Of a stretch of DNA of 64,000 nucleotides, positions 36,649 through 43,850 are shown piece by piece (position 1 is the stretch's first letter; the number at the start of each line of letters is the position of its first letter). Location: NCBI GenBank assembly GCA_937904325.1, contig CALGTK010000375.1, positions 55,034-119,033 of the forward strand, read 5' to 3'. Under the pieces are notes generated by a model. It did not search any database, was not told the origin of the DNA, and saw nothing but the letters and a program-made list of their open reading frames with translations. The position numbers were made by a program, and so were the translations under genes. The DNA is from an uncultured Planctomyces sp. GTDB lineage: Bacteria > Planctomycetota > Planctomycetia > Planctomycetales > Planctomycetaceae.

Positions 36649-38223
36649 GTGGCATCAACCTGGGCAGCATCTCTGCGACTGGCTGTTTGGTGCCTTGATT
36701 GTGCGCGTTTCAGTTTCCTGATTGTTTCAACGATTGTTCTAAGTACAGAATCGACATCTGCTCAGAGTTCGACCGACATCTTCTCGGCTATTGAAGATTC
36801 GGTGACTGATGCCGTTGAGAAGGCAGAACGCTCGGTCGTGGCGATTGCCCGAATCCCGATCGCACCTGAGCCTTTAGACCGGCAGGCGGCACGCAACCAG
36901 TTCGGCATACATGCAGATCTTCGTTCGAATAACCCGCTCGCTCCGGGCTACATTCCAAAAAATCCTGGAACCGGCATCCTGATGGCTTCGCCGGACAATC
37001 TCCATTTGCGATTGATTTTGACGAACTATCACGTTGTCAAAGGTGGGCAGCCGTTTCGTAATGACGGGATCATTCGATCGGAAAACCGGATCGCCGTCCG
37101 CTTCAGCCGGACTCAGGCCGCATGGGCAACTATCTATGCAGCTGATCCTCGCAGCGATCTGGCTGTGCTTGCCTTTGATCCTTCCGACATCGAATCTGCG
37201 CCGGCAGACATTCCGGTGATTTCGATTTCAGAGGACCCACGAGTTCGCAAAGGGCAGTTCGTTATCTCGCTGGGAAATCCCTACGCGATCGCTCGCGACA
37301 GTTCTCCCAGTGTCAGCTTGGGGATGATCAGCAACGTTTCACGTTTTCCGTTCACCGAAACGACATCTGATCGAGAAACGATTCACCATTTTGGAACGCT
37401 CCTTCACGTTGACACTCGACTGGGGCCGGGCACCAGTGGCGGGGCACTGTTGAATCGCAATGGTGATCTCATCGGCATAACGACGTCACTGGCGGCTTTG
37501 GAAGGTTATGAAACCTCGGTCGGCTATGCCGTTCCGCTGAATTCTTCGCTTCGCAGAATCGTCGAGGATCTGCTACGCGGCTACGAGATCGAATATGGAT
37601 TTCTCGGAGTCGTTCCGGGAGCACCTCAGGATGTGCAGGCAACGTTTGGCAGTGTGACACGCGAAACCCGCGGGGTAGCAATTCGACAGGTCGTTCCTGA
37701 GTCGCCAGCTTTTCGAGCGGGGCTCCGGCGGAAGGATATTGTACTTGCTGTAAACAGCGTTCCGGTTTTCGAACCAACGGACATCCTTCGCGAAGTCGGT
37801 TTACTTGCTCCTGGCTCGACTGGAAGACTGCGGATCATCCGAGCCAACAACGGTCGAGAACGGATAATGTCAGTGCCACTTGCAAAATGGCCCAGAAGAC
37901 ACGTCGATCGAATCATTGTGTCGAACGATCGCTACCCAATCTGGCGAGGGCTGAAAGTTGATTGGCCGACGTCGCGTTCCCGGCACTTTGACTACGATCG
38001 CCCGTACCCGCGTGCAATTGTTGTTGACCGTGTCGAGCCTGGCAGTCCGGCTGAAATCGCCGGACTGCGCGAGGGCGATTTGCTGACAGAAGCTCACGGG
38101 GCAAGCATCGAGACTCCGCAACAGTTTCTAAAAGCTGTCGCCAATGCAAATGGCCCTGTGCAGGTTCGGCTGATCGATGGCAGTCGCGAACCATTGATCC
38201 GAACGATCGATCCGAGCCGATAG
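36649..38223 (+). CDS. HtrA/DegP-like exported serine protease with two PDZ domains
   Basis: The start is uncertain. The GTG at 36649 has AAGG upstream and gives a 524-residue protein with a hydrophobic leader (FSFLIVSTIVLSTESTSAQS); the track starts 13 codons earlier. The trypsin-like domain has its triad in LTNYHVV (His128), DPRSDLAVLAF (Asp170) and GPGTSGGALLN (Ser263, with GTSGG in place of the usual GNSGG). PDZ1 lies around residues 310-400 (SPAFRAGLRRKDIVLAVNSVPV) and PDZ2 around 425-515 (SPAEIAGLREGDLLTEAHG). It probably handles misfolded envelope proteins. It is separated from recA by a terminator. Confidence 0.9.
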   Translation: MASTWAASLRLAVWCLDCARFSFLIVSTIVLSTESTSAQSSTDIFSAIEDSVTDAVEKAERSVVAIARIPIAPEPLDRQAARNQFGIHADLRSNNPLAPGYIPKNPGTGILMASPDNLHLRLILTNYHVVKGGQPFRNDGIIRSENRIAVRFSRTQAAWATIYAADPRSDLAVLAFDPSDIESAPADIPVISISEDPRVRKGQFVISLGNPYAIARDSSPSVSLGMISNVSRFPFTETTSDRETIHHFGTLLHVDTRLGPGTSGGALLNRNGDLIGITTSLAALEGYETSVGYAVPLNSSLRRIVEDLLRGYEIEYGFLGVVPGAPQDVQATFGSVTRETRGVAIRQVVPESPAFRAGLRRKDIVLAVNSVPVFEPTDILREVGLLAPGSTGRLRIIRANNGRERIMSVPLAKWPRRHVDRIIVSNDRYPIWRGLKVDWPTSRSRHFDYDRPYPRAIVVDRVEPGSPAEIAGLREGDLLTEAHGASIETPQQFLKAVANANGPVQVRLIDGSREPLIRTIDPSR

Positions 38224-38313
38224 GGCAAGGCGGTTCTTCAAGTGAGCAGTTTCAGGCTGAACATTGATCCCCGCTCACTCATGTTTACTTCATGTTTCGG
38301 TCTTTAGAACGTC

Positions 38314-39102
38314 ATGGTTGGACAGCGTCGAAAGAAACAACGTTCAAAGAAAGCCATGATGGGCAACCATCAGAACTCGTGGCTGCGCGGACGCAACGCA
38401 ATTGTTGAAACGCTCGAAGCAGGGCGGTGGTTGCCGAACGAACTTGTTCTTTCGGATCAGCTTGCCGAAGAGACTCACAAGCTGATCGTTGATTCAGCGA
38501 TGGTTCTCCTGGTGCCATTCGAAATCGTTTCGCACGAACGCGTCACCCAGCTTTGTGGCGCGAGGGACCATCAGGGAGTGATCGCGAGGATGCCTCCCTT
38601 CCCGTACGTTGATGTTGAATCGGTCATTGAACAGGCGGGTGAACCGCCGCTGTTTCTGATTCTCGACAGCCTGCAGGATCCCTTTAACTTTGGATCAGTA
38701 TGCCGAAGTGCTGGTGTTTTCGGTGTTAGCGGAGTGTTTGTGGCCGAGACCGGGCAAGCGGAAGTCAATAGTCAGGTTGCCCGCAGCTCAGCGGGGGCGA
38801 TCAACCGGTTGAAGATTACCCGTTCTCCAGACCTGATCGATACGACCGATTCGCTGAAAGAAACGGGAGTTCGAACTGTCGCTACGTCGCCACATGCGGA
38901 ACTCCGGATTGACGAACTTGACTGTACGCAGCCGATGGCCGTTATCATCGGAAACGAAGGTACTGGAGTCAGCGACGAATTACTTGAACGATGCGACGAG
39001 CTCGTGTCAATTCCTCATGCGACTGGAGTCGAATCGTTGAATGCAGCGGTGTCCACGGGCATCGTTCTATACGAGATTCACAGGCAGCGCTTGGCAACGT
39101 AA
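38314..39102 (+). CDS. TrmH-family RNA 2'-O-methyltransferase (RlmB-like)
   Basis: This 262-residue SPOUT methyltransferase has an N-terminal L30e-like substrate-binding domain (NSWLRGRNAIVETLEAGRWLPNELVLSD) and a knotted C-terminal domain. The SAM motifs are LILDSLQDPFNFGSVCRSAGVFG, AVIIGNEGTGVSDELLERCD and the knot motif IPHATGVESLNAAVSTGIVLYE. RlmB methylates G2251 of 23S rRNA; the exact nucleotide cannot be read from sequence. The first 14 residues are basic and non-conserved, so the ATG at 38356 or 38359 is also possible. Confidence 0.9.
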   Translation: MVGQRRKKQRSKKAMMGNHQNSWLRGRNAIVETLEAGRWLPNELVLSDQLAEETHKLIVDSAMVLLVPFEIVSHERVTQLCGARDHQGVIARMPPFPYVDVESVIEQAGEPPLFLILDSLQDPFNFGSVCRSAGVFGVSGVFVAETGQAEVNSQVARSSAGAINRLKITRSPDLIDTTDSLKETGVRTVATSPHAELRIDELDCTQPMAVIIGNEGTGVSDELLERCDELVSIPHATGVESLNAAVSTGIVLYEIHRQRLAT

Positions 39103-39114
39103 TCAATTGGACAC

Positions 39115-39876
39115 TTACAATGGGCGGCGAGCGAGACTGAACGATTGCCCTGTCGGACCTTTTCCTGACTGCGTTGCCAGCATTAAGGCCAGAGGTACAA
39201 CGTCTTCCGGAGCTTTGACCCACTCGCTGGAGATACCAGGGTGAGCCTTGCCCTTCGGGAAAATGTCGGCGGTCAGCTCCGTGTAGACGGGACCGGGGAT
39301 GAGCTCGTTGACGGTTACGCCGTCTTCCCAGAGTTCCAGCGCCAGGCATCGGGTCAGCATCCAGACGCCGGCTTTCGAAACATTGTACGAAGTGTTCTTA
39401 GCCCGTGCCTGGTGCCCCATACCTGACCCGACGTTGATAATTTTTCCGCCGCCGTTGGCTTTGAGATAGGGCAACGCGGCTCGAGTGCAGAAGTATGTTC
39501 CCAACAGATTGATCTCGACGACGCTTTGCCAGACGTCGGGATCGTCTTCTCCGACAAGCGTTCGTTCGAGTCCGCCACCTGCGTTATTAAGCAGGATGTC
39601 CAGCCGGTCATATTCACCGATTGTTCGCTCGAGCATTGCTTCGACGGATGAACGATCAGAGACATCGCATGTGACTGCGAATGCCTGGCCTCCAGCCCGC
39701 TCGATTTCGGAGACCACCTGATCGATTTCCGCCGAAGTACGAGCTGTCACGCAGACCACTGCTCCTGCATCGGCATAAGCGATCGCAATGGCTCGACCGA
39801 TACCTCTGCCGCCGCCCGTGATGAGTGCAACCTGTCCGTCTAGAGGCCGCTGTGAATCGGAGTCTGTCGTCGCCAT
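39115..39876 (-). CDS. Short-chain dehydrogenase/reductase (SDR)
   Basis: This Rossmann-fold NAD(P)-dependent oxidoreductase has 253 residues from the ATG at 39876 (the track starts two codons earlier at a TTG). Seen are the cofactor motif ITGGGRGIGRAIA, the NNAGGG motif, a serine in GSGMGHQ and the catalytic YNVSK (YxxxK). After DVSDRSSVEAML the cofactor-binding acidic context does not clearly favour NADH or NADPH. It resembles classical FabG-type SDRs, but no fatty acid gene is adjacent and the substrate is unknown. It converges on the methyltransferase gene 12 nt away. Confidence 0.9.
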   Translation of the reverse strand: MATTDSDSQRPLDGQVALITGGGRGIGRAIAIAYADAGAVVCVTARTSAEIDQVVSEIERAGGQAFAVTCDVSDRSSVEAMLERTIGEYDRLDILLNNAGGGLERTLVGEDDPDVWQSVVEINLLGTYFCTRAALPYLKANGGGKIINVGSGMGHQARAKNTSYNVSKAGVWMLTRCLALELWEDGVTVNELIPGPVYTELTADIFPKGKAHPGISSEWVKAPEDVVPLALMLATQSGKGPTGQSFSLARRPL

Positions 39877-39987
39877 AATCAATTCTCAACGTTCGCTTCG
39901 TCAGAGTTATTCTTGAAACTGCACAGTGTCATACCCGCCGAAGCAACGAATCTCCACCAAGTCATCTCAGCGAGAAGGAACACTTTC

Positions 39988-40668
39988 TTGAGTAAGTGCA
40001 CAACGATCGTCTTTGCGGTCATGCTCGGATCGCTGGTCAGTCGTGGATGGCTGACACTTGCAGATGAAAATTCGAAACCACAGAAGCCGACTCCGTTCGT
40101 TGATCGTGTGGTTTCTTACCAGATCGGATCGGGGGGCGGACAAGGAGAGGACAAGCTTCCAAAGATCGTGCTTGGGCCTCCAAAAGGCGGTGGGAAGCTG
40201 ATGGCCGGCAAGGATGTCTTTTCCCTGGGCAAAGACGGAGTCATCACTTTGGAATTTGTCGACAACGAAGTCTTCGACGGCAAAGGCCCGGACCTGATCG
40301 TTTTCGAAAACCCGTTCCTCGCTGAGCCTGGCAACGACCCGACCTACGGATTTTTTGAACTGGGGAAAGTAGAAGTCAGCTTCGATGGGATTATCTGGCA
40401 CGAGTTTTCGTACGACACGGCGTCGAAAGAAAACTGCGCCGGCTACGAGCCTGTGATAGCGAACTTCGAAAAGAACGAAATCTCACCGACTGACGTTAAG
40501 AAAGCCGGCGGCGATCATTTCGATCTGAAGCAGCTTGGACTGAAAGTGATTCGCTTCGTTCGAATTACAGATGTGCAAAGTTTCGGCGGCAAAGATGGCT
40601 CTGCAGGTTTCGACCTCGATGCCGTTGTGGCGGTTAATTCGCGGAAACGAGTCACCAACAAGAAGTGA
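39988..40668 (+). CDS. Exported hypothetical protein, jelly-roll-like
   Basis: The track begins at a TTG at 39913, but the TTG at 39988 has AGAAGGAA upstream and starts a plausible signal peptide (MSKCTTIVFAVMLGSLVSRG), giving 226 residues. The mature protein has a recurring pattern of secreted cell-surface proteins: KIVLGPPKGGG, ITLEFVDNEVFDGKGPDLIVFENPF, KVEVSFDGIIWHEF, VRITD and GFDLDAVVAVN. These resemble F5/8-type (discoidin-like) beta sandwiches with an invariant-looking DLDAV end. The ligand is unknown. The DUF457-like gene follows after 6 nt. Confidence 0.7.
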   Translation: MSKCTTIVFAVMLGSLVSRGWLTLADENSKPQKPTPFVDRVVSYQIGSGGGQGEDKLPKIVLGPPKGGGKLMAGKDVFSLGKDGVITLEFVDNEVFDGKGPDLIVFENPFLAEPGNDPTYGFFELGKVEVSFDGIIWHEFSYDTASKENCAGYEPVIANFEKNEISPTDVKKAGGDHFDLKQLGLKVIRFVRITDVQSFGGKDGSAGFDLDAVVAVNSRKRVTNKK

Positions 40669-40674
40669 GTTGCC

Positions 40675-41298
40675 ATGACGCTGCCTGAGCACGCTATCTG
40701 TTCGCTGATGATTGCGGAATTCGGAGTTCGGCAGCGGCTCGGATTGCAAGGTGTTCTGGTTGTTGTCGCAGCAGGAGTCGCTCCGGATCTGGATACGGCG
40801 GCAAAGCTGTTTGGGGACCAGTATTTCTGGAAGCTGCACCACGCGCTCGGGCACAGCCTGCTTTCGGTTCTTGTTATCGCCGTGGCGAGTTCCGTCGTTG
40901 GAAGTGCGGCTTTGAAACTGAGGAACTTTGGTTTGCTGTTTCGGTGGTCGCTGCTGGCGGCGGTCGCTCACATCCTCACGGATTCACTTTACTGGTGGGG
41001 CATTCAGCCGTTCTGGCCGGCAAATTCTTACGAACTCTGCTTCAAGCTGATCGAATATCTTGATCTGTTCGTACTGACGATCTGGCTTGGTGGGGCCGTC
41101 TGGCTGTTTCAATCTTCCAGGTCTGCAGATGGTTCTTCAACGGATCGTCGCCGTGTAGCGATGCTCACGCTAAGCACGTTCGCCGGCTACGTCTTATTGC
41201 GAGCGGCTCTCCCGAAACCGACGGGCATATTTCATCTGTTGACTGGAGGCTGGATATATGCCGCCCCTCAGGGAACGCCGGTGCTCGACTGGTGGTGA
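40675..41298 (+). CDS. DUF457/YdjM-like membrane-bound metal-dependent hydrolase
   Basis: This 207-residue membrane protein has four to five spans. The family hallmarks are an N-terminal LPEHAICSLM, then GVAPDLDTAAKLF (metal-binding Asp pair), KLHHALGHSLLSVLV (His cluster) and AAVAHILTDSLYW (His/Asp). This is the pattern of the LexA-regulated YdjM / DUF457 group of putative membrane hydrolases. Substrate and reaction are not established for the family. It starts 6 nt after the exported hypothetical gene, so the two form a likely operon. Confidence 0.82.
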   Translation: MTLPEHAICSLMIAEFGVRQRLGLQGVLVVVAAGVAPDLDTAAKLFGDQYFWKLHHALGHSLLSVLVIAVASSVVGSAALKLRNFGLLFRWSLLAAVAHILTDSLYWWGIQPFWPANSYELCFKLIEYLDLFVLTIWLGGAVWLFQSSRSADGSSTDRRRVAMLTLSTFAGYVLLRAALPKPTGIFHLLTGGWIYAAPQGTPVLDWW

Positions 41299-41341
41299 GT
41301 CGCCCGCCGTTGAGCAGCGACGAACAAGGCAGCAGCATGAA

Positions 41342-41971
41342 TCAGAGCTGCGCGGTGGCGGGTTGCTGGCCGTCGTTCGAGCCGGTTGGCGGCACCGGTT
41401 GTTCGACAGGTGGCATTTGAATCGCCGGAGCCTTCGCAGCCAGAGCCTGTTCGATAGCTGTCTGAAGTGGCACTCGACCCTGTAGTGCTTTGTTCCAGAC
41501 AACTTTGCCGTCTCGGCCAATCAGCCAATAGCCGGGGAAGTATTCAGCATCGAACGCCATAAGAGCATTTGCTGCCCCATAAGCATTGGGCCACTCGACC
41601 TTGTACTTGTCGAGAAACTTTTCGACGTTCTTCACACTCTCCGAATCGTCAGAAGTCATCCCGACGAAGACAACGCCTTTACTGTGGTACTGGTCATAGA
41701 TTTCTACGAGTTCCGGCATCCCCTCGTGGCAGTACTTACAGTTCAGAAACCACCCGTTGACGAAGACGACTTTGCCATCCAGATCGGCAGGTGTTGGACC
41801 GTCACCGTTGAGCCATCCTTCGACTTCAGTAATTGGAGGAATCGCCTGACCGAGTTGCAGCCCGGCCCGTGACTGATCCAGTGCCCCAACCGTCCATAGA
41901 AGCGGAGCGGCAGCCACGATCAGGGCAAGTCCGATGAGGAGTCCGATGGTTTGGAGCGTTGTCTTGGACAT
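41342..41971 (-). CDS. TlpA-like membrane-anchored thioredoxin-fold protein
   Basis: From the ATG at 41971 (the track starts five codons earlier at a GTG) the 209-residue protein has one N-terminal membrane anchor (TIGLLIGLALIVAAAPLLW). A peroxiredoxin/TlpA-like domain follows. The redox motif is WFLNCKYCHEGMP with a lysine-tyrosine pair between the cysteines. Later come VVFVGMTSDDSESVKN and the thioredoxin-fold GYWLIGRDGKVVW. A short Pro/Gln-rich tail ends it. It is probably a periplasmic-side thiol oxidoreductase. It converges on the DUF457-like gene. Confidence 0.88.
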   Translation of the reverse strand: MSKTTLQTIGLLIGLALIVAAAPLLWTVGALDQSRAGLQLGQAIPPITEVEGWLNGDGPTPADLDGKVVFVNGWFLNCKYCHEGMPELVEIYDQYHSKGVVFVGMTSDDSESVKNVEKFLDKYKVEWPNAYGAANALMAFDAEYFPGYWLIGRDGKVVWNKALQGRVPLQTAIEQALAAKAPAIQMPPVEQPVPPTGSNDGQQPATAQL

Positions 41972-42409
41972 GTTCGAAGCTTTCACATGATCGTCAGTTT
42001 GAGTCGTCGGTGGGTGATGGTGTCAGGCTGATTTGACAGTAGCATTTGACAGTTCTAAAGATATTACGTTCTCAGTCCGAAGGCAGGTTGCGTCAGGAAT
42101 GATAAGCTTCGATTCCAGTGATCGTGGAGACATGTCGATATAATCGACACAGGCTGGCAGTCGTGACGGTTGTTTGTCCAGCCCGAGCTTGACAATCGCC
42201 CCGAAACTCGGTCTGCTGTTGCCACATTTAAGTCGACTCTGATGGGACTATCGCTGCTTCCCACCCGCCGCCCTCAGCGGCTTGAGCAGCGCCCAGAATT
42301 CGGCCCCCACCTTTGAACCACCAACTAACCCGGCATGCCGGGATGTGTTACTCAGCTTAAAATAGATTTCGCAATCCTCTAAGTTTGTGAACCTTCAGGA
42401 GAATGTCCA
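41972..42409. other. Intergenic region upstream of the DUF1501 cluster, with two palindromes
   Basis: This 438-nt divergent region has no convincing ORF. It contains TGTCGAT-ATA-ATCGACA (42133-42149) and a perfect 14-bp palindrome CCCGGCATGCCGGG (42329-42342), the latter 68 nt upstream of the DUF1501 start. These are the only obvious control-site candidates for the four-gene cluster. Confidence 0.5.
42329..42342. promoter_or_regulatory. 14-bp perfect palindrome upstream of the DUF1501 cluster
   Basis: CCCGGCATGCCGGG has no spacer, so it cannot fold well as RNA but is ideal for a symmetric DNA-binding dimer. It lies 68 nt before the ATG of the cluster's first gene, near where a promoter is expected. 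Confidence 0.5.
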
Positions 42410-43708
42410 ATGCGCACTGGTACTAATCGTCGTGGATTCCTGCAGGCCGGATTCGCCGGCGGTGTCGGACTGTCGCTTGCTAATTACTTTCAGATGCAGA
42501 AGGCTCAGGCCGATCTGAAGAATTACGATAGCTTCGAAGGCACTGCAAAGAATGTAATCTACATCTACCTTCCGGGTGGTTGTGCCCACCAGGAAACCTG
42601 GGATCCCAAGCCGTACGCTCCGGTTGAATATCGCGGACCGATGGGGTCGATCGACACCAACGTCTCAGGCATCCGCATCAACGAGACGATGAAGCACACC
42701 GCCAAGGTCGTCGACAAGATAGCCATCTGCCGATCAATGACCCACGGAGAGGCGGCCCATGCGCGTGGCACGCACAACATGTTCACGGGAGCTCGACCCA
42801 GCCCGGCTCTGAAATACCCAAGTATGGGCAGTGTCGTCAGTCACGAACTGGGCCCACGGAAAAATCTTCCGCCGTACGTCTGTGTTCCGAACCAGCCAAA
42901 CGAATTCGCAGGGACTGGATATCTCAGCTCGTCCTTCGCACCGTTCAGCCTTGGTTCTGATCCCGCGGCCAACGGCTTCAAAGTCCGCGACCTGAATCTG
43001 CCGAACGGAATTGACGATGCTCGATTTACAACACGTCGAAACGTTCTCGACAAGGTCAACGATCACTTCCTGACCAAAGAAAAGGCTGATAATCTCGACG
43101 CATTGAACAGCTTCTACGATCGTGCATACAGCTTGATCAGCTCGCCTGCAGCCCGAGAAGCGTTCAATATTGAAGCCGAAGACAAAGGCCTTCGCGATCG
43201 ATACGGTCGCAACCAGGCCGGCCAGCGAATGTTAATGGCTCGACGTCTCGTCGAAGCTGGAGTTCGTTTCGTGACGCTGACTTACGGCGGCTGGGACATG
43301 CACAGCAACATTGAAAACAGTATCAAGGGGCAGGTTCCATCTCTCGACCAGGGCCTGGCTGCTTTACTGACTGACCTTTCAGATCGCGGGCTCCTCGACG
43401 AAACACTCGTCTGCATCGCTTCTGAGTTTGGTCGGACACCAAAGATCAACAAGACTGCCGGCCGGGATCACTGGCCAAAAGTCTTCAGCGTTATCCTTGC
43501 CGGCGGTGGCATCAAGGGCGGACAAGTCTTTGGATCATCCAACGCAACTGCCAGCGAACCAGAAGAGAACCCACTGAGCGTCCTCGATTGGGCAACCACG
43601 ATTTACCACACGATGGGAATCGTTGCAGACAAAGAGTTAATGGCTCCTGGTGATCGGCCAATCGAAATCGTTGATGGCGGCAAAGTTCGTCACGAACTGC
43701 TCGCTTAA
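42410..43708 (+). CDS. DUF1501 family protein with Tat signal (cluster copy)
   Basis: The 432-residue protein starts with a twin-arginine signal (TNRRGFLQAGFAGGVGLSLA) and has AGGAG eight bases upstream. Family landmarks are YIYLPGGCAHQETWDPKP, CRSMTHGEAAHARGTHNM, ARRLVEAGVRFVTLTYGGWDMH, CIASEFGRTPKINKTAGRDHWP and GGQVFGSSNATASEPEENP. It should be exported folded. The alkaline-phosphatase-like fold keeps candidate metal ligands (His/Asp/Glu in these motifs), but no activity is established for the family. It is the first of four co-directional genes, with a terminator-like hairpin separating it from the next, so expression may be graded. Confidence 0.94.
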   Translation: MRTGTNRRGFLQAGFAGGVGLSLANYFQMQKAQADLKNYDSFEGTAKNVIYIYLPGGCAHQETWDPKPYAPVEYRGPMGSIDTNVSGIRINETMKHTAKVVDKIAICRSMTHGEAAHARGTHNMFTGARPSPALKYPSMGSVVSHELGPRKNLPPYVCVPNQPNEFAGTGYLSSSFAPFSLGSDPAANGFKVRDLNLPNGIDDARFTTRRNVLDKVNDHFLTKEKADNLDALNSFYDRAYSLISSPAAREAFNIEAEDKGLRDRYGRNQAGQRMLMARRLVEAGVRFVTLTYGGWDMHSNIENSIKGQVPSLDQGLAALLTDLSDRGLLDETLVCIASEFGRTPKINKTAGRDHWPKVFSVILAGGGIKGGQVFGSSNATASEPEENPLSVLDWATTIYHTMGIVADKELMAPGDRPIEIVDGGKVRHELLA

Positions 43709-43719
43709 TTGAGATCAAA

Positions 43720-43754
43720 GAAGCCCGGTGTCTGTTTTAAAGACGCCGGGCTTC
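43720..43754 (+). terminator. Strong hairpin between the DUF1501 and PPC-domain genes
   Basis: GAAGCCCGGTGTCT pairs with AGACGCCGGGCTTC (14 bp, one G-U wobble) around GTTTTAA, 12 nt past the DUF1501 stop. The T-rich stretch after it is broken (CTGCGTATTTT). It would act as a terminator or as a 3' stabiliser within a longer transcript. Confidence 0.65.
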
Positions 43755-43850
43755 CTGCGTATTTTGAGTTTGTCAGTTTCGAATTCTTTTTACTGCTGGT
43801 CTTAACCACAGTTTTGATTTCTAAGTATTCCGCGATTTAGAGGTATGGAT

